The notes under the pieces: generated by a model
Database searches by the model: none
Told to the model about the DNA's origin: nothing
The model's input: the letters and a program-made list of their open reading frames with translations, nothing else
In this document: in pieces, positions 7,145 through 14,763 of the stretch
How positions within the stretch are numbered: the stretch's first letter is position 1
Layout of the letters: every line of letters begins with the position of its first letter
Translations under genes and position numbers: made by a program
Origin: Candidatus Sulfopaludibacter sp. SbA3
Lineage (GTDB): Bacteria; Acidobacteriota; Terriglobia; 2-12-FULL-54-10
Assembly (NCBI GenBank): GCA_945865705.1
Contig: CAMBEY010000029.1
Span: 1-17,393, forward strand
Direction: 5' to 3'
Length of the DNA: 17,393 bases

Positions 7145-10100
7145 ATGGCTCGCTTAAGATTTATTTTTGCAGGCTCGTTTCGGCAGTTCGCGCTACTGCT
7201 TGCTGTAACCCTATTGAGCATGAACTATCTTCACGCCCAGACTTCCACGGGCACGATTTTGGGAACGGTAACGGACCAATCCGGCGCCGTGCTGCCACGC
7301 GCGTCGATTACCTTGCGTCACGTCGAGACCGGAGCGGCCCGCACGCTGACCAGCGATGACGCCGGTCGCTACCGCGCGCCGCAGCTCGCTCTGGGAAGTT
7401 ATGAAGTTCAGGCAGGAGTCTCTGGCTTCGGAACTGAAATTCGCAAGGGCATCACCATCACGGTGGGACGCGAAGCCGTGGTCGACTTCCAGTTGCAAAT
7501 CGGCGAAGTGAGCCAGAGCATTGAGGTCGTCGGCGAAGCGCCGCTGGTACAGACAGGCACATCGGAAATTGGCGGACTGGTCAGTGCTCAACAGATTCAG
7601 GACCTGCCGCTCAATGGCCGCGACTTCACGCAACTGATCCTGTTACAGCCCGGCATTGTTCACCAGCGCTTCTCGCTGCAATCGCCGAATACAGGCTCCG
7701 GCGCGCGCATTTCGGCGGGCGGAGCGCGCATCAACTACAACAATTTTATGATCGATGGCACGCGCAAGAACGACTTCGGCGGCACGACTACGGGCAGCGT
7801 GGCGGGCGTACAACTTGGCGTGGACGCCATTCAGGAGTTCCGCGTCATCACCCACAACTACAACGCCGAATTCGGCCAGAACGCGGGCGCAATTATTACC
7901 GCGGTAACCCGTGCCGGGACCAATCAGATGCACGGCAACTGGTTCTACTTTCATCGCAACGATAATTTCGATTCGCCCGCCTACTTCGATGACGGCAAAA
8001 AGCCGGAGATGAAGCGCAACCAATTCGGAGGCTCACTCGGAGGCCCCATCGTGCGCGAGAAGACCTTCTACTTCGGGGCCTATGAAGCGTTCCGTGAGCG
8101 GCGCGGTCTCACGACCACGGCCTTCACGCCCACACAGGCCGTACGCGACGGCCAGTTCGTGAACTCCGCCAACGGCCAGCTCGTTCCCGTGGATGCGCGC
8201 ATCCGCCCGTTCCTAAATCTCTATCCGGTTCCCAATGGTGCGATCCTTGGCGGCGGCACCGGCGAATATATCTACACCTTCAAGCAGCCCACGAATGAAG
8301 ATTTCTTCACCACGCGCGTCGACCATCGCTTCGCCGACAGTGATTCTATGTTCGTGAGATACCAGTTCAGCGACGCCGATCGCGCCGACACCCGCTCGGC
8401 CGGCGTGTTTGCCGATGTTACCACTTCTCGTCAGCAGATGCTGACGGTACAGGAGACGCACATCTTCTCGCCCTCCACCGTGAACAGCTTGACCGTAAGC
8501 GCCACGCGGGCTTCGCCGCGGCTGAACTCGGTGCCCCAGGTGCCCATTGATGCGTCGCTGGCGACCGCTCCTGGATTGACGATCTCCCGTATCACCATCT
8601 CCGGCATCGAAGGCGGCGCCGCCGGTTCGGCCGGCGGCACCATCACGGAGTTCGGCCCGCGCAATCTGGATGGAGGCCGCTGGTTTACCAACACATTCCA
8701 ATTCAAGAATGATGTAAACCACTCGCGCGGCGAGCACAGTATCAAGACCGGCGGATACCTCGAACGCCAGCAGTACAACATCTACCAGGGCGACTTCAAC
8801 GGAGTGATGGCGTTCCCCACACTTACCCGATTCCTGCAGGCCAGTCCCAGCCGTTTCACCATCGAGGACCCCAATAGCCCCCGCGCGTGGCGGCAGACCA
8901 CCATCGGCTTCTATGTTCAAGATGATTGGAAGGCAACCCGCCGCCTGACACTGAACTTGGGCCTGCGCTGGGAATATGCCACGCCACACAAGGACCGCTG
9001 GGGACGCAACGCGATTATCCACGACCGGCTGGCCACCACCATCTCCGTGCTGGACTCCATGTTCGAGCCGGGCAAGAAGAATTTTGGACCACGCGTTGGT
9101 TTTGCATGGGACGTGTTTGGCGACGCCAAAACTTCGATACGCGGCGGCGCCGGAATCTTCCACAATTTTCTTGTGGGCCGCTCCGATGCGCTGGGCCTGA
9201 CCCGCAATCAGCCGTTTGGTGGAACCATTCAAGCCGACAATCCGCCATTCCCATCCTCCTTGGCGCTGGCCTCCGTGGCAGTCTCCGGCCTGCCGCGACC
9301 GAGTGGCTGGCCGCGTCAGTTGAGCGTCCCGACTGTATATCACTACAACCTCAACATCGAGCGCCAGATGGCGCGTGAGATTGTGGTGCGCGCCGGATAC
9401 GTGGGTTCAGGGGGCCGGCACCTGATCGGCAAGGTGTCGGGCAACACGGCTTATCCGGTGATTCAGGCGGATGGGTCCAAGTTCTTTCCTGCGGGACTCC
9501 CGTTTCGGAATCCTGTAATGGGTGAGATTCTGTTCTATCACTCCGACGCCAACTCGTTTTACAACGCGCTGGAGTTGAGCCTGAGCCGTCGCACCAGTTC
9601 TGGTCTGCAATTCCAGGTTTCCTACACTTTCTCGAAGGCGTTGGATGATCAGTCCTCGTTGGCTGGCGCCGACAATCTACAGGACGGTGGATTCGTCCTC
9701 GATCCGGACAACATCCGTAGCGATCGTGGGCGCTCGACCATCGACACCGGGAATAGTTTCGTTACCAACTTTGGTTATGAGTTGCCGCTCGGCGCAGGCA
9801 AATTGCTGAGCGGATGGCAGGTGAATGGCATCACGACGCTGCAAGCTGGCGTGCCGTTCACGCCGATCGTGGGCTTCAACCGCTCACGCAATCGCGATGC
9901 CCGTGCGCCGGATCGTCCTAATCTGGCAGCGGGCGCCAGCATCAATCCCACCAGCGGCGGCTCGCTTGGCTGCACGCTGGCCGCGGGCGACGCGAGGCAA
10001 AAAGTGATCGCGCCAGGCACCGAGTTGCGGACGCCGGTGATGTGGTTTGACCCCTGCGCGTTTTCCCTGCCCGCCGTTGGCACCTTCGGTAAAGTCGGCC

Positions 10101-10348
10101 GTAACACGGTGGAAGGTCCGGGCATCGCCGTGGTGGATTTCTCGGTCGTTAAGAACACGTCGTTGACCGAAGGTCTGCGCGCCGAGTTCCGCGCGGAGAT
10201 ATTCAACCTTTTACACCGGGACAATTTTGGCTTACCGGAGGTTCAGTTGTTCGATGCCAATGGCCCTTATCTTCCGACCGTGGGGCGCATCACCTCCACC
10301 ATTACCACGGGGCGCGAAATTCAGTTTGGGTTGAAGTTCATTTTCTAA
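7145..10348 (+). CDS. TonB-dependent receptor with N-terminal carboxypeptidase-regulatory domain (complete)
   Basis: This is a complete 1067-residue outer-membrane receptor. A signal peptide (about residues 1-30, AVTLLSMNYLHAQ) is followed by a carboxypeptidase-regulatory domain (about 33-120, TGTILGTVTDQSGAVLPRA and LGSYEVQAGVSGFG). The plug domain has IQDLPLNGRDFTQLILLQPG, YNNFMIDGTRKNDFGG and NYNAEFGQNAGAIITAVTRA. The rest is a long beta-barrel with WQVNGITTLQAGVPF, VGRNTVEGPG and RAEFRAEIFNLLHRDNFG. It ends in LKFIF, and the terminal aromatic residue is typical of outer-membrane barrel proteins. ATG 7145 is preceded by AGGAGGAG at 9 nt. It is a paralogue of the receptor at the left edge. 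Deacetylase B starts 32 bp after its stop, so the two should be co-transcribed. No TonB box was recognised and the substrate is unknown. Confidence 0.95.
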   Translation: MARLRFIFAGSFRQFALLLAVTLLSMNYLHAQTSTGTILGTVTDQSGAVLPRASITLRHVETGAARTLTSDDAGRYRAPQLALGSYEVQAGVSGFGTEIRKGITITVGREAVVDFQLQIGEVSQSIEVVGEAPLVQTGTSEIGGLVSAQQIQDLPLNGRDFTQLILLQPGIVHQRFSLQSPNTGSGARISAGGARINYNNFMIDGTRKNDFGGTTTGSVAGVQLGVDAIQEFRVITHNYNAEFGQNAGAIITAVTRAGTNQMHGNWFYFHRNDNFDSPAYFDDGKKPEMKRNQFGGSLGGPIVREKTFYFGAYEAFRERRGLTTTAFTPTQAVRDGQFVNSANGQLVPVDARIRPFLNLYPVPNGAILGGGTGEYIYTFKQPTNEDFFTTRVDHRFADSDSMFVRYQFSDADRADTRSAGVFADVTTSRQQMLTVQETHIFSPSTVNSLTVSATRASPRLNSVPQVPIDASLATAPGLTISRITISGIEGGAAGSAGGTITEFGPRNLDGGRWFTNTFQFKNDVNHSRGEHSIKTGGYLERQQYNIYQGDFNGVMAFPTLTRFLQASPSRFTIEDPNSPRAWRQTTIGFYVQDDWKATRRLTLNLGLRWEYATPHKDRWGRNAIIHDRLATTISVLDSMFEPGKKNFGPRVGFAWDVFGDAKTSIRGGAGIFHNFLVGRSDALGLTRNQPFGGTIQADNPPFPSSLALASVAVSGLPRPSGWPRQLSVPTVYHYNLNIERQMAREIVVRAGYVGSGGRHLIGKVSGNTAYPVIQADGSKFFPAGLPFRNPVMGEILFYHSDANSFYNALELSLSRRTSSGLQFQVSYTFSKALDDQSSLAGADNLQDGGFVLDPDNIRSDRGRSTIDTGNSFVTNFGYELPLGAGKLLSGWQVNGITTLQAGVPFTPIVGFNRSRNRDARAPDRPNLAAGASINPTSGGSLGCTLAAGDARQKVIAPGTELRTPVMWFDPCAFSLPAVGTFGKVGRNTVEGPGIAVVDFSVVKNTSLTEGLRAEFRAEIFNLLHRDNFGLPEVQLFDANGPYLPTVGRITSTITTGREIQFGLKFIF

Positions 10349-10380
10349 CTTGAGAAGTTCCCATCGCAAAAGGAGAATTC

Positions 10381-11418
10381 ATGGACCGGAGAAATTTTTT
10401 CATGAAAGCATTCGCCGCTGGTGGCACCGTGGTCGCGGCGCACAGTGCAGTAACCAGCGTGGCCAAAGCCCAGAAGTGGGGCGGAGCGCCCGAGACGACG
10501 GATCACACCGTTATCAATGACGGACATACCGGGCAGTGGCCGCATTGGCCGTTTGAGGAAATCCGCATCCCCTACGACCAGCGCTTTGGAAAAGTGAAGT
10601 GGCCCAACGACGCGAAAGTATGCTTCTACATGTATGTAACCGGCGAGTGGAGCGGGCACGCGGAGTTTCCCGGAACCAAGGCCGTGTACAAGCGGAACCT
10701 GCGCCTGGAGTCGGAGACAGGTCAGTATGAATTCAACGTGGGAATCCACAGGGCGCTCCGTCTGCTCGCAAAGCATAACATTAAGGTATCCTTCGCGCCG
10801 CACACTGGCATGGTCGAGCGATTTCCGGAGATCTGGCGCGAGGCTGTGCGCAACGGCCATGACATCACCGCGCGAACATACACAGGCGTGCCGACGACGG
10901 AGATGAGTCCCGCCGATGAGAAGAAGGAGATTCAGCTCGTCACTAAGATCATTGAGAAGGTTACCGGCAAGCGCCCCGTGGGATTCAACAATCCCGGCGG
11001 TGTATGCACGGATCAAACACCGCATTTCCTCGCTGAGGAAGGCTACCTCTACATGAGTGGACTGAAGGGCGACGATCTGCCGTACGGAATCAAGGCGCGC
11101 AACGGAAAAGTAATCATGGTGGTAGGGAGCCGCCACACGACCACCAATGACAATGCCTTGTTCGGCGAGCGCGCTGACCGTGGCCCGCGGGAAGCTCTGC
11201 AGTTCATGAAGGACACCTTCAACGCCTATTACAAACTTGCTCACGAAGAATGGCCGCAGGCCATGAACTACGGCATCCACCCGCAAAAAGGTTGCATGCC
11301 GGAGCGCATCGGTTTCAATGACGAATTCCTCGGCTACATCCGGCAATTCAAGGACGTCTGGTTCGCGCGCTACGACGAACTCGCCGAGTACTGGCTAAAG
11401 AACTACATCAACGTTTAG
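10381..11418 (+). CDS. Tat-exported PuuE-like NodB-fold hydrolase ('polysaccharide deacetylase' family), paralogue B
   Basis: The protein has 345 residues and begins with a twin-arginine signal (MDRRNFFMKAFAAGG, cleavage near AKA-QKW, residue 30), so a periplasmic location is expected. It follows the same plan as paralogue A: NDGHTGQWPHWPFEEIRIPY (46-65), YVTGEWSGH (85-93), GHDITAR (159-165), FNNPGG (202-207), GSRHTTTNDNA (249-259) and YGIHPQ (297-302). The aspartate pair and second histidine that bind metal in classical NodB deacetylases are not at the expected places in either copy. A PuuE or cyclic-imide-hydrolase-like role is therefore a serious alternative to sugar deacetylation. AGGAGA (10371-10376) precedes the ATG by 4 nt. 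The 32-bp gap behind the TonB receptor indicates one operon, so the receptor may import the substrate of this enzyme. Confidence 0.88.
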   Translation: MDRRNFFMKAFAAGGTVVAAHSAVTSVAKAQKWGGAPETTDHTVINDGHTGQWPHWPFEEIRIPYDQRFGKVKWPNDAKVCFYMYVTGEWSGHAEFPGTKAVYKRNLRLESETGQYEFNVGIHRALRLLAKHNIKVSFAPHTGMVERFPEIWREAVRNGHDITARTYTGVPTTEMSPADEKKEIQLVTKIIEKVTGKRPVGFNNPGGVCTDQTPHFLAEEGYLYMSGLKGDDLPYGIKARNGKVIMVVGSRHTTTNDNALFGERADRGPREALQFMKDTFNAYYKLAHEEWPQAMNYGIHPQKGCMPERIGFNDEFLGYIRQFKDVWFARYDELAEYWLKNYINV

Positions 11419-11518
11419 TGTCGGGGTTTAGTGTCTGGCGGTAAAAATTGTTCCTGATAGTCGGCGCGGTAATCCGAATCGTGGATTGCCTGGGAACTGC
11501 TCAAAGTTAATATCAAAT

Positions 11519-11556
11519 GGGGGACATGGCCAACTTTAATTATTGGCGTGTCCCCC
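11519..11556 (+). terminator. Hairpin downstream of deacetylase B, probable terminator or REP-like palindrome
   Basis: GGGGGACATGGCCAA (11519-11533) pairs with TTGGCGTGTCCCCC (11543-11556) with one mismatch or bulge around a 9-nt loop. TTCTGCTTT follows, a weak pyrimidine tail. It lies 100 bp after the deacetylase B stop, which suits a terminator for the receptor-deacetylase operon. GGGGACA-type ends also occur in REP-like repeats, so that reading stays open. Confidence 0.45.
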
Positions 11557-11815
11557 TTCTGCTTTGGTCCCACCCTCCAAAAGCGCCGGTTTCACGCCTC
11601 TAGCCCGGCGATATCATTCCCCCCGAATTGGTGCCCGAATTAGCAGTCCTGGATTTGGTGAAACTGGAGGATTCGCATATCGGGATTTCCCTCGTATGCA
11701 GTGCTAATCTAGTCTGGAATTCTCCCGGTTCGAATATAGATGGGGTTGCCCGGCCAGCTTGGTTGACGCCCCAAGCATTCCAGCTATCTTGCTGCCATAA
11801 AACTAGTTGTGGTGG

Positions 11816-11875
11816 TTCTAGTAAGGCAGGTTTGGCCTGTGAAAGTTCTAAACCTGTCCACGATGGCCAGCCACT
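11816..11875. repeat. Copy 2 of the dispersed repeat of about 60 bp
   Basis: This is the direct-orientation match to 5586-5646, sharing TGTGAAAGTTCTAAA and TGTCCACGATGGCCAGCCAC. It lies about 100 bp from the 3' end of the IS3-family transposase remnant, which supports an insertion-sequence origin. The inverted 11-bp partner end found with copy 1 was not found near this copy. Confidence 0.7.
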
Positions 11876-11977
11876 TTTAAAAATCGCCAGTTGTCGTTCT
11901 GATGCCGTTGTTTCCATTGAAGTTTCCTGGTTCCAGCAGCGTAGTTGCTCAAATGTTCCAGTTGAACTGCGTCGAGC

Positions 11978-12184
11978 GCGCCGTCCGCTGATCTGCCGAT
12001 CCTGCATAATGTCAACCGCCCATTGCTGATGGGTCCGCGCAAGCACTGCTTGCGACTGTCCTACTCACAACAAGCGTTTCCGCCTGCGCCGCTTCACTCT
12101 CAACCCCGCGGCACGCTGCACGCGATACATCCTCTTGTGGTTCATTCGCTGCCACCAGCAGCTTATGCAATACCTTTTCCCGAC
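11978..12184 (-). pseudogene. IS3-family transposase OrfB remnant
   Basis: Read on the minus strand, one frame gives RYCISCWWQRMNHKRMYRV, then AAGLRVKRRRRKRLL, a TGA stop (12067-12065), and in the same frame ARTHQQWAVDIMQDRQISGR. This follows the usual IS3 OrfB order: RYGYRRI..LLRREGW.VNHKRV.R, GL..RRRRRKR, then N.RW..DF...L..GR, where the aspartate of WAVD is the first residue of the DDE triad. The nonsense codon and loss of homology after GRR, with the remaining DDE region absent, show that it is dead. It marks past transposition between the deacetylase operon and the next gene. Confidence 0.75.
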
Positions 12185-12587
12185 TCACATCTCGCTCGTG
12201 CCTACTCGTGCCTATACGTCAAGCGCTGCATCTCGGACATCTCTCAAACATGTCTCACGCTCGCGAGACGCCTAACTAAATCTGGGGTATTCAGATCACC
12301 TGCGCCCCCATGTTTGCCCACTCTGGGCAATTTATTCCAAAAATTATGAACCGCCAACATTTCCTGCCGGACTCTTCGACTCATCTCCCGTTCCCAACAC
12401 CCTGAATTGATTGTGGATGCTGCGATGCGTTGAGTAGAAGCGGGAGCACAGCCACTCACCTGCGATTGGATCGTTGCGTGCATTTTGACAGAAGCGAGCC
12501 AGAACTTTCCGACTTGTGCATCTACGGCAAGAAGGCCAAGAAAGTTTTTGTCGCTTACCAAACTGTCGAGAATCGAAGGAGGAATGA

Positions 12588-13358
12588 ATGAATTTCAGAC
12601 GAGTCGTCCTGATCATCGGTCTAGTCCTGGTTAGCGCTTCTGCTAACGCCCAACTGCTACCGAGCCAGCAGGCTTACACCAAGGTTTATGACACATATGG
12701 AGGTGCTGTATCCACACCTGATGCAGCCATTACCAATTCTGTCGAAGCAAATCCCAATGAACCTGTGTCCATTGCATATTCAGGAGTTGAATCTCCGGCT
12801 CCGGTTGAAGTCACGACACTGGGTGAGCTGAGACTTGATACTCAGCCCGACTCCGGCAACAGCAACCCAACTTCAAGCGACATTCTTCCTGCGGAAGTGC
12901 GTCCATCAACCGTATCGACAGGGATGAACGGGGAAATGCAGTTTCTGGGGCCGCAAAACGCAGAAGAAAAGTGGGCCTGCCGTGTTGCCCTCGACGAAAA
13001 AGGACGCTGCAGGGACAACGACAAACTCGCAAGATTGTTAACCACCGCGATCATAGGCGCTCATTTGTCTGACTACCTTACAACCAGAAGGGCGCTGTCC
13101 GTTGGTGGACGAGAGGCAAACCCCATCATGGCTTGGCCGCTCAGGCATGAGCCGATTGGCATCTCCATGAAGCTGGGACTTGCTTACCTGCAGTCATTCA
13201 TGGTGACGCGCCTCTTGCGGGATCCCAAACCAGAAGTGAGGCGGTCCTCCAAGATCCATGCGATTCTTGCAACCGCTTTAACTGTAGGCGTCTATTCATG
13301 GGTTTCCAAACACAACTTGGGCGTAGCGCACAAGATTGAACTCAGGAAGCAGCGATAG
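12588..13358 (+). CDS. Secreted/membrane protein with C-terminal DUF5658-like motif, function unknown
   Basis: The protein has 256 residues. ATG 12588 follows AAGGAGG by 5 nt, a strong ribosome binding site. A Sec signal peptide (MNFRRVVLIIGLVLVSASAN, cleavage after ANA at 21) is followed by about 110 polar residues rich in Ser, Thr, Pro and Asn with no recognised fold. The C-terminal third has hydrophobic segments: LLTTAIIGAHLSDYLTTRRA (150-169), GISMKLGLAYLQSFMVTRLL (191-210) and IHAILATALTVGVYSWVS (223-240). The pattern D-Y-x-T-T-x-x-A-L-x-x-G-x-x-E-x-N-P (162-179) is characteristic of DUF5658-type small membrane proteins. Two cysteines at 131 and 141 could form a disulfide. The gene stands alone between IS remnants. 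No function is assigned. Confidence 0.75.
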   Translation: MNFRRVVLIIGLVLVSASANAQLLPSQQAYTKVYDTYGGAVSTPDAAITNSVEANPNEPVSIAYSGVESPAPVEVTTLGELRLDTQPDSGNSNPTSSDILPAEVRPSTVSTGMNGEMQFLGPQNAEEKWACRVALDEKGRCRDNDKLARLLTTAIIGAHLSDYLTTRRALSVGGREANPIMAWPLRHEPIGISMKLGLAYLQSFMVTRLLRDPKPEVRRSSKIHAILATALTVGVYSWVSKHNLGVAHKIELRKQR

Positions 13359-13455
13359 ATTCCGCGATGCTCCCGAGGACTGCGTCAGGAGGGGGGGCGT
13401 GAGAATGCTCGATGGCGATTCAATAGCCGCGGTTGTCCAACCCCTCCCTTAATGA

Positions 13456-13486
13456 CTGCTGACTCAATTCGAAGTTGAGTCGGCAG
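13456..13486 (+). terminator. Stem-loop downstream of the DUF5658-like gene
   Basis: CTGCTGACTCAA (13456-13467) pairs with TTGAGTCGGCAG (13475-13486), 12 pairs with one G-U, around a 7-nt loop. A smaller hairpin, GCAGC-TTGG-GCTGC (13483-13496), overlaps its right arm. No T-run follows, so intrinsic termination is only a possibility. Confidence 0.35.
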
Positions 13487-13579
13487 CTTGGGCTGCAGTT
13501 TCCCCGGCATTTGCAGCCGATGCCTCATCAGCGGCTAATCCATTTTCTCGGTCAGGTTGCGGGTGGCGCTGGGATTCAG

Positions 13580-13850
13580 ATACATCAACTCACACAACAG
13601 GTCCTGGCTGGCCTCGCCAACTTCACACTTACCGACGACTTCACGATCCCGTAGGCTTGCTGGAATTTTTCACCACCGCGTAGTAGTGCCACGTCCATAG
13701 CCTTCGCATCAGCTTGCTCCACACCACCCGCTCCTGCGGCGCGGCGCTCGGCGTGCTGCTGCCGTTTCCCAGCCAGTTGCCGCACCTCCCCCTCTTCCAT
13801 CACCAGGTTCATCAACGCTAGCTCCGCCTCCCCCCAGCAACCGCCCTCTA
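13580..13850 (-). pseudogene. Mutator/IS256-like transposase remnant
   Basis: The minus strand reads ALMNLVMEEGEVRQLAGKR, then an RRA segment, VWSKLMRRL in another frame, GGEKFQQAYGIVKSSVSVK back in the first, and EASQDLLCELM in a further frame. This order recalls Mutator-type transposases, with L.ME.EV..LAG.R, then VW.KLM..L, ..Y...KS.VS..F..AS. Internal deletions and frame changes show decay. A 94-codon open frame (13869-13585) covers part of it but is not a functional gene. The family call rests on remembered motif order, so it is moderate. Confidence 0.5.
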
Positions 13851-13952
13851 TCCTACACGGACTCACCACTCGCGCTAGCAGTTGAGATCTGCTGCTTTCT
13901 ACGATTTGATGAATGTCCTTCCATGCAATCCGAGCATGATTGGATTCCCCTT

Positions 13953-13965
13953 CTACTACAGTAGT
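13953..13965. promoter_or_regulatory. Candidate operator upstream of the lexA-like gene
   Basis: CTACT-AC-AGTAG (13953-13964) is a perfect dyad, and the overlapping ACTAC-A-GTAGT (13955-13965) is also perfect. It lies about 105 bp before the start of the LexA-like repressor. LexA genes usually carry their own operator, so autoregulation is a reasonable inference. The motif differs from the enterobacterial CTGT-N8-ACAG and the Gram-positive GAAC-N4-GTTC types. Confidence 0.4.
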
Positions 13966-14067
13966 TTTGGGGGCAATGTTTTTCTTGGAATATGTTAATA
14001 TTTCAATGCTGCGGCATTCAGGAGATACTGCGGAGTCGCCAACAAGTCCGCTAAATTTACAGATACT

Positions 14068-14763
14068 ATGGAACTTAGCTACCGACAGAGTTTAGTCCTT
14101 GAATTCATTGTGGACTACCTGTGTGCCCACGGATCGTGCCCGGATTTCCAGACTTTATTGGATGGAATGCAGGAGTCCCAGTGGAGTCTGCGAAGCAAGC
14201 TGGATACTCTTGCTCGACAGGATTGGATAATCCCGCCACGCAGTCCGAGTGATCTCATCATTCCGACGAAGCGCGTGTTTCTGGAGTCTTGGAAGATCGA
14301 TCCCAATAAACCTAATGCCAGACTCGCTTCAGCTTCGGGCAAAGACGCTGCACTCCAAGGGGAAGAGATCACGCCAGCGGCGCGACCATGCGGCCTCCCT
14401 CTGGCAGGCCGCATAGCAGCAGGGCGGCCGATCGAAGCATTCGAACAGCCTGGTTTTATCTCCTTGGCTGACATTGTGGACCGAAAAGATGTGCATATTC
14501 TGGAGGTGAACGGCAACTCCATGATCGAGGACCACATTCTGGATGGAGATTTTGTGGCCGTGGAAAAGTGCAGCACCGTGAACGACGGCGAAATTGCCGT
14601 TGCGTTAATCAAGGGATACGAGGCGACGCTGAAGAGATTGTACCGGGAAGAGGGAAACATCATCCGGCTGCAGCCAGCCAACCCTGCCATGGATCCCATC
14701 ATGGTCGCCGCCGAGGATGTGGCCGTGCAGGGCAGAGTCGTTGCGGTATTGCGCAGATTCTGA
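14068..14763 (+). CDS. lexA: LexA-type SOS repressor / S24 autoprotease
   Basis: This 231-residue repressor should hold down DNA-damage genes until RecA-stimulated self-cleavage. The N-terminal winged-helix region (1-70) keeps the LexA outline, LSYRQSLVLEFIVDYLCAHG and later LDTLARQDWIIPP, but the recognition-helix part (PDFQTLLDGMQESQWSLRSK) is divergent. A long linker (about 75-108) follows. The peptidase domain is complete: the scissile bond is A118-G119 in RIAAGRPIEA, the nucleophile is Ser151 in NGNSMIEDHILDGDFV, and the base is Lys189 in EATLKRLY. It is longer than the roughly 200 residues of classical LexA, mainly in the linker. No Shine-Dalgarno sequence lies close to ATG 14068 and no alternative in-frame start exists back to a TAA at 13996, so translation may be weak. 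A dyad at 13953-13965 may be its operator. It converges with the response regulator gene. Confidence 0.85.
   Translation: MELSYRQSLVLEFIVDYLCAHGSCPDFQTLLDGMQESQWSLRSKLDTLARQDWIIPPRSPSDLIIPTKRVFLESWKIDPNKPNARLASASGKDAALQGEEITPAARPCGLPLAGRIAAGRPIEAFEQPGFISLADIVDRKDVHILEVNGNSMIEDHILDGDFVAVEKCSTVNDGEIAVALIKGYEATLKRLYREEGNIIRLQPANPAMDPIMVAAEDVAVQGRVVAVLRRF

Larger units (their letters stand above)
11419..12587. other. Long non-coding stretch with hairpin and IS debris
   Basis: No intact gene was seen over about 1.17 kb. It holds the hairpin at 11519-11556, dispersed repeat copy 2 at 11816-11875, the IS3 transposase remnant at 11978-12184 and a small palindrome CGCAAGCA-C-TGCTTGCG at 12038-12054 inside that remnant. 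From about 12185 to 12570 I recognise nothing beyond the leader of the gene at 12588. Confidence 0.6.
13359..14067. other. Non-coding stretch with hairpin, transposase debris and the lexA upstream region
   Basis: No intact gene was seen. It contains the stem-loop at 13456-13486, a degraded Mutator-type transposase on the minus strand at 13580-13850, and the candidate operator of the lexA-like gene at 13953-13965. Confidence 0.6.

Noticed and set aside
8213..9343. A 376-codon minus-strand open frame inside the right TonB receptor
   Set aside because: It lies antisense to an unbroken, well-recognised receptor. Its composition (rich in Ala, Gly, Arg and Val) is typical of a reverse-frame artefact.
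10345..11346. A 333-codon open frame on the minus strand opposite deacetylase B
   Set aside because: It is a shadow of the plus-strand gene, with no recognisable fold, and the plus-strand protein has clear motifs, a Tat signal and a ribosome binding site.
12485..12490. TTGACA as a -35 box for the gene at 12588
   Set aside because: No acceptable -10 hexamer lies 16-18 nt downstream (TCCGAC at 17 nt).
13585..13869. A 94-codon minus-strand open frame as a small gene
   Set aside because: Its translated pieces fit a transposase remnant whose homology continues in other frames, which indicates a pseudogene.
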